From Xylanibacter brevis ATCC 19188 (lineage in GTDB: Bacteria; Bacteroidota; Bacteroidia; Bacteroidales; Bacteroidaceae): DNA of 64,000 bases. The DNA lies in contig NZ_JHXM01000010.1 of assembly GCF_000621725.1 (NCBI RefSeq), positions 84,882 through 148,881 on the forward strand. Reading direction: 5' to 3'. Shown here piece by piece: positions 33,465-43,174 of the stretch. Both the position numbers and the translations under genes were made by a program. The stretch's first letter is position 1, and the number at the start of each line of letters is the position of its first letter. The notes beneath the pieces are model-generated. The model was not told the DNA's origin, made no database searches, and worked only from the letters and a program-made list of their open reading frames with translations.

Positions 33465-36400
33465 ATGAGAATCCAGATATTGGCCGCAACCATGCTTTGC
33501 CTGCTGGGCACGATGGATGCCGTGGCACAACAAATCATCAGAGTGGGTAGGGGCAGCTATGCAGCATACACCCCCTTGTCGATGAGTCGCACCAACGAAC
33601 ACGGTGGCGACCAGAGTCAGTATATGCAGTACCGCAAACTCTATATCAACGAGCGTGCTAATACACCCATCCCCACCAATAAGTGGTGGACAGACCTGAT
33701 CAATGCCGACCGCTACCGCACGGGCGACGAGGTGACGGGCCGCCTGTGGGCCTATCCTGGCTATGTGCAGGGCATGAGATACGGCATGGATATTCATTAT
33801 CCCAAATACTGGGTGGACAACGGCACCGAGATGAAGGCGCAGTCGAAACTGGTGGTGACGGGCGCTGACTTCCATGCCAAGACACCGTTGGCCGAGGCTT
33901 GGAGCGACTGGACCGTGACCTTCTCGGAATCGGATGCCAACCGGAAACTGACAACCACATTGATGCATGGCTCTCCCTTCACTTGGATAGAGGCTGAAAA
34001 CACCACGCTGACGCTGACCGCCGTCAAGACCAACAATGATGGGGCTGACAACAGGCTGACGGGCAATGCCAACGTCAGTTTCCTGACCGCCGATGGCACA
34101 CCGATAGGCAGCGGCAACTATACACGCTTGATTGTCAAGATAGCCAATGGCGAGACCGCTGATCTCTATGGCATCTACCTCCCAGAGAATACCACTGTGA
34201 CCATTGCCGACGGACGGGCTATGCTGACGGCACCCTACGTGGTGGTGGCACTGCTGAAACAAGAGTCCGACTTGGATGTCTATAGCACCTATGCCTACAG
34301 CAAACCGGTGAACACGCAGGTGAGCTGGAACTATGACAATGGCTTGCTGACCACGACCTATGATGTCTCGGCAGAAGATCTCCGCACGGGTGCTGCCACC
34401 AGTCAGGTGTTGCAGGGATTCATTCCTCACCACTACCGCGAGCGCTATGCCACCCATTCGTTGTCGCCCATCAATAGTTATGCCACCCCTCGCGGAACGC
34501 TGAAGGTGGCAGCTGGCAGTTGCCAGCACATCAGCTACCGTTTTGCAGGTATGCTGCCTTGGTATGCCGTACCTACCGATGGCGGCGAGCATGCGTTCAA
34601 CAAAGACCGAATGTTGCAGTTGGTTAGAGAATATGCCTCAGAGGGTACCTTCGGTGCCGACACCTATTGGGGCGGTAAGGGACTGACACAGATGGCTCTG
34701 AACATGACGTTTGCCCGCGAGCTGGGCGACGAGCTCTTGTTCGACCAGTGCCATGCCCGACTGAAAGAGGCGCTGGTGAACTGGCTCACCTATACGCCTG
34801 GCGAGGAGAACTTCTTCTTTGCACGCGACAACCGCTGGGGCGGACTCATTGGCTATGCCACCAGTTACGACAGCGAGACTTACAACGATCATCACTTCCA
34901 TTATGGCTACTTCACCCTGGCAGCAGCACTGCTGGCTATGGTCGATGACGACTTCCGTGAGAACTATGGCGATATGATGAAGTTGGTGGCTCGAGACTAT
35001 GCCAACTATAAGCGCGACTCATGGGCTTGCTTCCTGCGTATGTTCGACCCCTGGGAGGGACACTCGTATGCTGGTGGCATGGGCGATGGTGCCGGCAACG
35101 GACAGGAATCTACCTCCGAGGCCATGCAGGGCTGGGGCGGACTCTTTCTGTTGGGTGTGGCACTGGGCGACGACGAGATGCGCGATGCTGGTATCTTTGG
35201 TTGGGTGAACGAGAGTCGTGCCACGGCCGAATATTGGTTCGACCGTCATGGCGAGACGGTCGATGCCAGCTTCCATACCACTAAGACGGACGACTATAAT
35301 ATTGACTACGACAAGTTCAGACACCAGAACCCCGACTATATTATCCCCTACAACTCGAACCTGACGAGCCACGGCGTGGGATGGTGGACCTGGTTCGGTG
35401 GCGATCCGGTGTTTATGCAGGGCATACAGTGGATGCCCGTGTCGCCCGCACTCGACTATCTGGGCGAGGACAAGGCTTTTGCAGCATGGGACTACCAGCG
35501 ACTGATGGAGCTGAAGGAACATAAGGGATGGGACGGACAGGGCGGTATCGGTACGGCCGACCTGCGCGACTCTGACTGGGGCAATGTGGTGCTCACATAC
35601 AGACAGTTCAGCGATCCTGACGATGCGGCGGCCATCTTTGACCAAGGCTGGGACAACAACTGGGGTACCATGCACAACAGTTCTACGCGTGGCATCACCT
35701 ACTACGTGACGCATGCTCATCGCACCTATGGCGATATCGACTGGACGGTGACGGCTTCTATTCCTACAGCTCGTAAATATACGAATGCGTATATTGCCTA
35801 TAACCCCACGGATGCTCCGCTCACGGTGACTTATAGCGATGGCACCAGCTTTGTGGTGCCTGCCCGTCAGATGAAGGTGAAGGACAGTGTGTACACGGGT
35901 GTCACGAAGATTTATCCTGTTGATCATAGTGAACCCGACCTGCGCGAGGAACTGATCATGCCGAATCTGGCACTGGGCAAGTCCTGCACTGTGAGCAGTT
36001 GGGAAAATGCCGGTTGCGTGGCTGCTCATGCCACCGATGGCGACAAGGGCTCACGCTGGGGAAGTGCGCATCAGGACGGTGAATGGCTCTACGTGGATTT
36101 GGGTGAGAACTGTCAGATATATAAGGTGCGTATCAGTTGGGAAACGGCCTATGCCTCGGCGTATGATATCTATGTTTCCAACAATGCCAACGACTGGACG
36201 CTAGTCAAGAGTTGTCTGAGCAGTGGCGGACAAGACAACATTCTGCTGGGCGATGTGAGCGGACGCTATGTTAAGTTGGTGGGAAAGACGCGTGCCACTC
36301 AATACGGTATCTCGCTCTATGAACTGGAGGTATATGGAAAACCGTCGTCGGCACCAAGCACCACATTGATGGGCGTCATGATAAGCAGTCCGGTAGATGT

Positions 36401-37448
36401 ACTGAAACAGGGTGTTCCCACCACGCTCAATATTGTGGGCTATGACTATGCCAAGAATCAACAGACCGTGGCGGCCACGTGGAGTAGTGCTGACGGCAAC
36501 TTTGACGGTAGCACGTTTACACCTTCTGTCTATGGCAAGGTGAATGTCACGGCGACGGTGGGAGGCTTGACTGCCTCTAAGCAACTCGTCGTTGAGGAGG
36601 CCTTGCGAGTGACTTCTATCACAATGACTGCCGACGACAAGACCACGAAGGATGCACCTGTCGATGTGGTGGCGGAAGCTCTGAATCAGTTTGGTCAGCC
36701 TGCCAGTCAGCTCATAGACTTCGCCCTGCGTAGGCTGACGGCTACGGACGAAGAGGAAACCACTGATGCCACCCTGAATGCGGTGGACAATCATCACCTG
36801 ACGTTCCGCGCTACGAAGATGGGACAGTATGCCATTGTAGCTACGTGCAATGGCGTGACCAACACACACCGTATCTATGTGGGCGATGCCTCGCGCCAGA
36901 ACCTGCTGTTCAGCTTGAGCCAGATTGGCGGACTGAATCCCGAGGCTTCGGCACCACGCCCTGCTGTGCTGGCTAACACGGACGACTATGCCGAGAACTT
37001 CTTCTTGCGCAACGACACGCCGGAGCGCATGCACGACACCTACTTCACGATAGATCTGACAGACCTTTGTAATGTGGAGTTCTTGAATATTTCGTTCAGT
37101 CCGGCATTGCCTGCCGACTATACGATTTCGGTATCTGCCGATGGTGAGCAGTGGCAGCAAGTGTGTGCGGTGGAAAACAATAGCAGCCAGTTGTGTGTCT
37201 GCAACCTGACGGGGGTAGCCAATGGCGTGCGCTACTTGAAGTTCCACAGTTCTCGTGCTGCCACCGACTGGGGCGAGAAGGTCAGCCACATCTGGGTCTA
37301 TGGCGATGTGAAGGCAACGGTCATCAGCGATAAGCGTGATGCGGTGAAGACTGAACACGGTGACTTGTTCGACCTGACCGGACGGCGTGTCGTAAAGCCG
37401 GCGAAGGGCATCTTTGTGAGGAACGGACAGAAAATAATCGGGAAATGA
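33465..37448 (+). CDS. GH81 endo-beta-1,3-glucanase with discoidin-like domains
   Basis: 1327 residues, signal peptide. The GH81 region (about 25-800) has PTNKWWTDL near the N-terminus, NRWGGLIGYATSYDSE, YNDHHFHYGYF and the catalytic signature NGQESTSEAMQGWGG. Then come an F5/8-type-C domain (about 820-965, NLALGKSCTVSSWENAGC), Ig-like domains (about 970-1150), a second discoidin-like domain (about 1155-1285) and a tail (FDLTGRRVV...GIFVRNGQKIIG). GH81 enzymes cut long beta-1,3-glucans internally; substrate here inferred from family and neighbours. Confidence 0.92.
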   Translation: MRIQILAATMLCLLGTMDAVAQQIIRVGRGSYAAYTPLSMSRTNEHGGDQSQYMQYRKLYINERANTPIPTNKWWTDLINADRYRTGDEVTGRLWAYPGYVQGMRYGMDIHYPKYWVDNGTEMKAQSKLVVTGADFHAKTPLAEAWSDWTVTFSESDANRKLTTTLMHGSPFTWIEAENTTLTLTAVKTNNDGADNRLTGNANVSFLTADGTPIGSGNYTRLIVKIANGETADLYGIYLPENTTVTIADGRAMLTAPYVVVALLKQESDLDVYSTYAYSKPVNTQVSWNYDNGLLTTTYDVSAEDLRTGAATSQVLQGFIPHHYRERYATHSLSPINSYATPRGTLKVAAGSCQHISYRFAGMLPWYAVPTDGGEHAFNKDRMLQLVREYASEGTFGADTYWGGKGLTQMALNMTFARELGDELLFDQCHARLKEALVNWLTYTPGEENFFFARDNRWGGLIGYATSYDSETYNDHHFHYGYFTLAAALLAMVDDDFRENYGDMMKLVARDYANYKRDSWACFLRMFDPWEGHSYAGGMGDGAGNGQESTSEAMQGWGGLFLLGVALGDDEMRDAGIFGWVNESRATAEYWFDRHGETVDASFHTTKTDDYNIDYDKFRHQNPDYIIPYNSNLTSHGVGWWTWFGGDPVFMQGIQWMPVSPALDYLGEDKAFAAWDYQRLMELKEHKGWDGQGGIGTADLRDSDWGNVVLTYRQFSDPDDAAAIFDQGWDNNWGTMHNSSTRGITYYVTHAHRTYGDIDWTVTASIPTARKYTNAYIAYNPTDAPLTVTYSDGTSFVVPARQMKVKDSVYTGVTKIYPVDHSEPDLREELIMPNLALGKSCTVSSWENAGCVAAHATDGDKGSRWGSAHQDGEWLYVDLGENCQIYKVRISWETAYASAYDIYVSNNANDWTLVKSCLSSGGQDNILLGDVSGRYVKLVGKTRATQYGISLYELEVYGKPSSAPSTTLMGVMISSPVDVLKQGVPTTLNIVGYDYAKNQQTVAATWSSADGNFDGSTFTPSVYGKVNVTATVGGLTASKQLVVEEALRVTSITMTADDKTTKDAPVDVVAEALNQFGQPASQLIDFALRRLTATDEEETTDATLNAVDNHHLTFRATKMGQYAIVATCNGVTNTHRIYVGDASRQNLLFSLSQIGGLNPEASAPRPAVLANTDDYAENFFLRNDTPERMHDTYFTIDLTDLCNVEFLNISFSPALPADYTISVSADGEQWQQVCAVENNSSQLCVCNLTGVANGVRYLKFHSSRAATDWGEKVSHIWVYGDVKATVISDKRDAVKTEHGDLFDLTGRRVVKPAKGIFVRNGQKIIGK

Positions 37449-37532
37449 GAAGGCACGAATCATGACCATGTTCGTGTTTCGCAGAAACAAAGTCAAAGCA
37501 AAAGATAATAAACACAATCAATAAAACGTTAC

Positions 37533-38375
37533 ATGTATAGTACTCTATTACTCTCTCTCGCCGTAGCCCTCATGGGCTTCGGCACTGCTGACAGCGACCG
37601 GATGACCTCCGCGTCCGTGTGTTCCACTTCTGAAGATACAATCGGTGTGCCGGATGGTTATCGGCTGGTGTGGCAAGATGAGTTTGATACTGGTACAGAA
37701 CTGAACAGCTGTGACTGGACACACGAGGTAAAGGCAGCGGGATGGGTGAACCATGAGTTGCAGAACTATGTGAACCACCAGACGCCCGAAGGTCAGCTGG
37801 TGACCCAGGTGAAAGACGGTACGCTCAGAATCACGGCACTGAAGGAGAATGGTAAGGTCTATTCAGGACGTGTGTATGCCAGGTCTAAGCAAGGATGGAC
37901 CTACGGCTATATGGAGGCCCGCATCAAACTGCCGAAAGGTAAAGGCACATGGCCAGCCTTCTGGATGATGCCGGTGAACTTCAGGTCGTGGCCGGCCGAT
38001 GGCGAGATAGACATCATGGAAGAGGTGGGCTACCATCCCGACTATGTGTCGTCTAGCCTACATGCCAACTCGCATGTTCACTCCAACAACACGCAGGTGA
38101 CCCATGAGATGTTGTGCGACGGTGCCGAAGGGGAGTTCCATACCTATGGTATCCTCTGGACCGCAACGAACATCACGACCTATGTGGACGGTGAGGTGCA
38201 GCTGAGCTATGACAACAGACAACTGGGACGCGACGACTGGCCCTACGATGCTCCGTTCTATATCATCCTCAACCTCGCATGGGGTGGAGACTGGGGTGGC
38301 GCTGAGGGCGTTGACGATGGTGCACTGCCAGCCACGATGCAGGTTGACTATGTTCGTGTGTACCAAAAGCAATGA
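37533..38375 (+). CDS. Second GH16 endo-beta-glucanase
   Basis: 280 residues. Motif GEIDIMEEVG with nucleophile E158 and acid/base E163, together with YRLVWQDEF, GTWPAFWMMP and VDYVRVYQK. The N-terminus is hydrophobic and could be a signal peptide with a poor cleavage site. Unlike the first GH16 protein it ends right after the catalytic domain and lacks the C-terminal tail, so it may be periplasmic rather than surface-exposed (inference). It is 84 bases after GH81. Confidence 0.92.
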   Translation: MYSTLLLSLAVALMGFGTADSDRMTSASVCSTSEDTIGVPDGYRLVWQDEFDTGTELNSCDWTHEVKAAGWVNHELQNYVNHQTPEGQLVTQVKDGTLRITALKENGKVYSGRVYARSKQGWTYGYMEARIKLPKGKGTWPAFWMMPVNFRSWPADGEIDIMEEVGYHPDYVSSSLHANSHVHSNNTQVTHEMLCDGAEGEFHTYGILWTATNITTYVDGEVQLSYDNRQLGRDDWPYDAPFYIILNLAWGGDWGGAEGVDDGALPATMQVDYVRVYQKQ

Positions 38376-38400
38376 GGAGTGGCCTTTGTAGCTCCTTGCA

Positions 38401-38408
38401 TATCTTTG
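38401..38408 (+). promoter_or_regulatory. Possible internal promoter before the GH3 pair
   Basis: TATCTTTG lies 25 bases before ATG 38434. No TTTG is found at the 20-bp spacing, so the site is only tentative. Confidence 0.35.
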
Positions 38409-38433
38409 ACTCATAAACAATACTTATATTATC

Positions 38434-40638
38434 ATGAAACAACTTTTCATATCTGTAATGCTGCTCTGTGCCTGGACGGGGGCGCATGCTCAACAGTTGC
38501 CCGTGTATCTGGATGATAGTAAGCCAGTGGAGCAACGCATAGAAGACGCACTGAGTCGCATGACGCTCGACGAGAAGATTGCGGTGATTCATGCGCAGTC
38601 GAAGTTCTCGGCTCCTGGTGTAAAACGATTAGGCTTTCCTGACCTGTGGACTACTGATGGTCCTCACGGCATTCGTCCAGACGTGTTGTGGGACGAGTGG
38701 GAGCAGGCCGGACAAACCAACGACTCGTGTGTGGCTTTCCCCGCGCTGACCTGTCTGGCTGCCTCGTGGAATCCTGCGATGGCCCGACTCTATGGCGAGA
38801 GCCTGGGTGAAGAGGCGCTTTACCGCGGAAAACATGTGTTGTTGGGACCTGGCGTCAACATCAACCGTACGCCTCTCAACGGTCGTAACTTCGAATATAT
38901 GGGCGAGGACCCCTTCCTGGCGTCGCAGATGGTGGCTCCCTACGTACAGGGGGTCCAGTCGAATGGTGTGGCATCGTGTGTGAAGCACTATGCACTGAAC
39001 AACGATGAAGAGAATCGTTTCAACGTGAATGTGGTGGTGAGCGACCGTGCGCTGCACGAGATCTACCTGCCTGCCTTCAAGGCTGCTGTCCAGCAAGGCG
39101 GTGCCTGGGCCATCATGGGTTCTTATAACCTCTATAAGAATGAGCACTGTTGTCATAATGCGACGTTGCTGAACAAGATACTGAAGCACGACTGGCAGTT
39201 TGACGGCGTGGTGGTGTCTGACTGGGGCGGCACGCACGACACAGAGCAGGCCATCAAGAATGGTCTTGACATGGAGTTCGGCTCGTGGACCAACGGACTG
39301 ACCGAGGGCGCCTCAAATGCTTACGACAGCTATCATCTGGCATTGCCATATAAGAAGTTGATTCAACAGGGAAAATACTCTGTGAAGGAACTCGACGACA
39401 AGGTGCGTCGCGTGCTGCGCCTGTATTATCGTACCACGATGAAAAAGAACAAGCCCGTGGGCTTCCTGTGCTCGGAGAGTCACTACGATGCTGCACTCAG
39501 AATAGCAGAAGAGGGCATCGTACTGCTGAAGAATGAGCGTGGACTCTTGCCCCTGAAACAGGGCAAGCGTATCTTGGTGGTGGGCGAGAACGCCATCAAG
39601 ATGATGACTGTTGGCGGTGGTTCTTCATCGTTGAAGGCGCAAAAAGAGATTCTGCCATTAGATGCTTTTGCTGCACAGTGTTCTACCGATTATGCCCGTG
39701 GCTATGTGGGCGATACGGTGCAGAGCTACAATGGTGTGAAGGTGGGCCGCAGTCTTTACGACATGCGTACACCGTCAGAGCTGATTGCAGAGGCTGTGGA
39801 GAAGGCAAAGCAGGCCGACTACGTGGTGTTCTTCGGCGGACTGAACAAGAGCGATTATCAGGACAGCGAGGGACATGACCGCAAGGACTATGCCTTGCCT
39901 TATGGACAGAACGCCGTCATCGAGGCCATCCTGAAGGTAAATCCCCGCCTGGTGTTTGTCAATATCTCGGGCAATGCCGTCGAGATGCCATGGGCCAGCA
40001 AGGTGCCTGCCATCGTTCAGGGATGGTTTATTGGTTCTGAGAGTGGCGAGGCCCTGGTCAACGTGCTGTTGGGAAAGGTAAACCCCAGTGGTAAGTTGCC
40101 TTTCTCTTGGTATAAACAACTGGCCGACTGTGGGGCGCATGCCCTCGGTACCTATCCCGGCACATGGCGCAGTGGTGTGCGTATCATTGACGAGGAATAT
40201 AAAGAAGGTGTGTTTGTGGGCTATCGCTGGTTGGAGAAGCAGAACATCAAACCGCTGTTTGCCTTTGGTCATGGACTGAGCTATACGACGTTTGCCATGA
40301 ACTGTCAGGCGTGGAGAGACATGGGCAACGGACAGTATCAGTTTGATGTCAAGGTGAAGAACACCGGTAAGTGTGCCGGCGCAGAGGTTGTTCAACTCTA
40401 TATCGCTGACAAGGAATGCTCGGTAGAGCGCCCTAAAAAAGAACTGAAAGCCTTTGCAAAGGTGTTCCTGCAGCCCGGCGAGAGCAAGGTGGTGACGCTG
40501 ACCATCGGTCGCGAGGCGTTGAGCTTCTACGACGAAGCCGTTCACGACTGGCGTGCAGAGGCAGGCACCTTCGAGGCACTGATTGGTAATGCCTCAGACA
40601 ATATATCGGATAAAATCACGTTTAAACTGAAAGATTGA
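38434..40638 (+). CDS. GH3 beta-glucosidase-type exo-enzyme (first of two)
   Basis: 734 residues, signal peptide (GAHAQ). GH3 N-terminal barrel with the substrate-binding KHYALNN and nucleophile D263 in VVVSDWGG; the alpha/beta sandwich domain and the C-terminal Fn3-like domain (about 620-730, VKNTGKCAGAEVVQLYI) follow. No tail, so probably periplasmic. It would release glucose from oligosaccharides made by the GH16/GH81/GH128 enzymes. Confidence 0.93.
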   Translation: MKQLFISVMLLCAWTGAHAQQLPVYLDDSKPVEQRIEDALSRMTLDEKIAVIHAQSKFSAPGVKRLGFPDLWTTDGPHGIRPDVLWDEWEQAGQTNDSCVAFPALTCLAASWNPAMARLYGESLGEEALYRGKHVLLGPGVNINRTPLNGRNFEYMGEDPFLASQMVAPYVQGVQSNGVASCVKHYALNNDEENRFNVNVVVSDRALHEIYLPAFKAAVQQGGAWAIMGSYNLYKNEHCCHNATLLNKILKHDWQFDGVVVSDWGGTHDTEQAIKNGLDMEFGSWTNGLTEGASNAYDSYHLALPYKKLIQQGKYSVKELDDKVRRVLRLYYRTTMKKNKPVGFLCSESHYDAALRIAEEGIVLLKNERGLLPLKQGKRILVVGENAIKMMTVGGGSSSLKAQKEILPLDAFAAQCSTDYARGYVGDTVQSYNGVKVGRSLYDMRTPSELIAEAVEKAKQADYVVFFGGLNKSDYQDSEGHDRKDYALPYGQNAVIEAILKVNPRLVFVNISGNAVEMPWASKVPAIVQGWFIGSESGEALVNVLLGKVNPSGKLPFSWYKQLADCGAHALGTYPGTWRSGVRIIDEEYKEGVFVGYRWLEKQNIKPLFAFGHGLSYTTFAMNCQAWRDMGNGQYQFDVKVKNTGKCAGAEVVQLYIADKECSVERPKKELKAFAKVFLQPGESKVVTLTIGREALSFYDEAVHDWRAEAGTFEALIGNASDNISDKITFKLKD

Positions 40639-40646
40639 ACGTTAAT

Positions 40647-42908
40647 ATGAGAATAACACTTTTATCGGTAATGATGAGTATGCTGTGCCTGAACATGCAG
40701 GCACAGACCGGCGATATGAATGCGTTTGTCAGTGGGCTGATGAGCAAGATGACGCTGGAGGAGAAATTGGGACAGTTGAACCTGGCACCAGCCAGCGACG
40801 AGATTGTGACGGGTGGCGCCGTGAATACGGAAGTAGGACAGCGTATCGCCGATGGTCTGCTGGGTGGTGTGTTCAACCTGAAAGGTGTGGATAAGATACG
40901 CGCCCTGCAGGACATCGCCGTGAAACGGTCGCGACTGGGTATCCCGCTCATCGTGGGCATGGACGTGATTCATGGCTACGAGACCATCTTCCCCATACCA
41001 CTGGCATTGGCATGCTCGTGGGACCTGAAAGCGATTGAAGAGATGGCGCGCATCTCGGCCCGTGAGGCTTCGGCCGACGGTATCAACTGGGTCTATTCAC
41101 CCATGGTGGATATCTGTGTGGACGCCCGTTGGGGCCGCATAGCCGAGGGTGCCGGCGAGGATCCCTTCCTGGGAGGCGAGGTGGCCAAGGCCTACGTGCG
41201 CGGCTATCAGGGCGACAGTTATACGCCCGACCATGTGATGGCCTGCGTGAAGCACTATGCCCTCTATGGAGCAGTGGAGGCCGGACGCGACTATAACACG
41301 GTGGATATGAGCCGACTGCGCATGTACAACCAGTATTTCCCTCCTTATAAGGCAGCTGCTGAGGCCGGTGCAGGCTCGTATATGTCGAGCTTTAACATCG
41401 TTGACGGACAGCATGCCACGGCCAACCGCTGGTTGCTGACCGACGTGCTGCGCAAGCAGTGGAAATTTGATGGCTTCGTGGTGACCGACTATGGTTCTAT
41501 TGGCGAGATGACCACCTGGGGCTTTGGCAACCTGAAGAGCAACTCGGCCAAGGCACTGAAGGCCGGAACAGATATGGACATGTGCTCGAATGGATTTATC
41601 AACACGCTGGCAGCATCGCTGAAAGATGGGTCGGTGACGATGGCCGACATAGACCAGGCTTGTCGTCGTGTGTTGGAAGCTAAATGGAAACTGGGACTGT
41701 TTGACAATCCTTACCGTCATCTGGACGCCAAACGCCGCGCAAAAGATATCTTTACCACATCACATCGTGCCGCTGCCAGAAAGATGGCTACAGAGACTTT
41801 CGTGTTGTTGAAGAACCAGAATGACCTGCTGCCCTTGACCATGGATAAGACCATCGCGCTGATAGGTCCGCTGGCCAACGACCGTGCCAACATCGCTGGC
41901 ACATGGTGTGTGGCCTATACGCCAGAGCGCTATGCCACCATTAAAGAGGCTTTGGAGCGCCGCCTGCCCAAAGGCAAGCTGCTCTATGCGCAAGGGTGTA
42001 ACCTGACACGTGATGAGGCTCTGCAGAAAGCGGCCGAGTTTGGAAAGACCATCCCCCGTGTGGATGCCGTACAGGCTAAGGCAGAGGCGCTGGCCATTGC
42101 CCAGAAGGCCGACGTCATCGTATGTGCCATGGGCGAGTGTGCCGATTTCTCGGGCGAGTCGTCGAGTCGTGCCACGTTGGAGATGCCCGACGAGCAGCGC
42201 GAGCTGCTGGCCGAATTGGTGAAGTTGGGCAAACCTGTCGTGCTGCTCCATTTCTCGGGTCGCCCCACGGTGCTCACTTGGGAACAGCAGCATGTGGATG
42301 CCATCATGAACGTGTGGTTTGCAGGTTCGGAGGCTGGCGATGCCATTGCCGATGTGCTGTTTGGCAAGGCTGCGCCCAGTGGCAAACTGACAGTGACCAT
42401 GCCGCAGGCCATCGGTCAGGTGCCCATGTACTATAACCACCTGAACACAGGTCGCCCCGTGCCAGAGGGTGCTAAGAACTATCGTAAGTATCAGAGTAAC
42501 TACTTGGAACTGCGCAATGATCCGCTCTATCCATTCGGCTACGGACTGACCTATACCACTTTCAACTACTCAGACCTGTCGCTCAGCAGTGCCGTGATGG
42601 CAGCAGACGGCAGCATAGAGGCCAGTGTGACCGTAACAAATACGGGAAAGCGCGATGGCGATGAGATTGTGCAGTTGTATATCCATCAGCAGGCAGCCTC
42701 GGTGGCACGCCCCGTGAAGGAACTGAAAGGTTTTCAGAGAATACAACTGAAGGCTGGAGAAAAAAGAAAGGTGACTTTCCGCATCGGTCGTAAACAACTG
42801 CAGTATTACGATGCAGAAGGCAACAGCGTGTTGGAACCAGGAGTCTTCGATGTGATAATAGGTTCAGACAGCCGTCGTGTGTCAACAGCGACACTTCGTG
42901 TAGAATAA
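40647..42908 (+). CDS. GH3 beta-glucosidase-type exo-enzyme (second of two)
   Basis: 753 residues from ATG 40647. A TTG overlapping the previous stop is in frame at 40635, but the signal peptide MRITLLSVMMSMLCLNMQAQ starts cleanly at 40647. It has GMDVIHGYETIFPIPLA, KHYALYGAVEAGRDYN and nucleophile D281 in VVTDYGS, which place it with BglX-like GH3 enzymes. Domain order is barrel, sandwich and Fn3-like. The two GH3 genes are only eight bases apart but differ clearly in sequence, suggesting complementary linkage or chain-length preferences. Confidence 0.93.
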   Translation: MRITLLSVMMSMLCLNMQAQTGDMNAFVSGLMSKMTLEEKLGQLNLAPASDEIVTGGAVNTEVGQRIADGLLGGVFNLKGVDKIRALQDIAVKRSRLGIPLIVGMDVIHGYETIFPIPLALACSWDLKAIEEMARISAREASADGINWVYSPMVDICVDARWGRIAEGAGEDPFLGGEVAKAYVRGYQGDSYTPDHVMACVKHYALYGAVEAGRDYNTVDMSRLRMYNQYFPPYKAAAEAGAGSYMSSFNIVDGQHATANRWLLTDVLRKQWKFDGFVVTDYGSIGEMTTWGFGNLKSNSAKALKAGTDMDMCSNGFINTLAASLKDGSVTMADIDQACRRVLEAKWKLGLFDNPYRHLDAKRRAKDIFTTSHRAAARKMATETFVLLKNQNDLLPLTMDKTIALIGPLANDRANIAGTWCVAYTPERYATIKEALERRLPKGKLLYAQGCNLTRDEALQKAAEFGKTIPRVDAVQAKAEALAIAQKADVIVCAMGECADFSGESSSRATLEMPDEQRELLAELVKLGKPVVLLHFSGRPTVLTWEQQHVDAIMNVWFAGSEAGDAIADVLFGKAAPSGKLTVTMPQAIGQVPMYYNHLNTGRPVPEGAKNYRKYQSNYLELRNDPLYPFGYGLTYTTFNYSDLSLSSAVMAADGSIEASVTVTNTGKRDGDEIVQLYIHQQAASVARPVKELKGFQRIQLKAGEKRKVTFRIGRKQLQYYDAEGNSVLEPGVFDVIIGSDSRRVSTATLRVE

Positions 42909-42913
42909 CAGTC

Positions 42914-43081
42914 TCATTCTTCCGACTGTTCGTGTTTTCGCTCCGTTTCGGCAATGGCAGCATCATAGCCTGTCAGTGCTGCAAACGGAGCGAATTGTGC
43001 AGCACGGTTCCACATCGACATCTGCGGATGTCGCTTAGACACGTGGTGTGGCAAATTTATAATATCGTCGTATGTATCCAT
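42914..43081 (-). CDS. YolD-like small protein paired with a Y-family polymerase
   Basis: 55 residues from ATG 43081; a GTG farther up at 43108 lies inside a tandem repeat and is less likely. The core MWNRAAQFAPFAALTGYDAA matches the YolD-like family, small UmuD-like partners found beside Y-family DNA polymerases. It is downstream of such a polymerase on the same strand and ends five bases from the converging GH3 gene. Confidence 0.75.
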   Translation of the reverse strand: MDTYDDIINLPHHVSKRHPQMSMWNRAAQFAPFAALTGYDAAIAETERKHEQSEE

Positions 43082-43096
43082 AAAATAATAGAACTT

Positions 43097-43157
43097 CTCA
43101 CCTCTCACTTCTCACCTCTCACTTCTCACCTCTCACTTCTCACCTCTCATCTCTCAT
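43097..43157 (+). repeat. 14-bp tandem repeat between polymerase and YolD-like genes
   Basis: Units of CTCACCTCTCACTT start at 43097, 43111 and 43125, with a variant from 43139. On the coding (minus) strand this reads AAGTGAGAGGTGAG, a purine-rich and ribosome-binding-site-like string just before the small gene. Confidence 0.93.
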
Positions 43158-43174
43158 CTTGCGCCAAAGGCGCA

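Noticed and set aside
37456..37481. CACGAA/TTCGTG inverted repeat after GH81 as a terminator
   Set aside because: Six-bp stem, long loop, no T-run.
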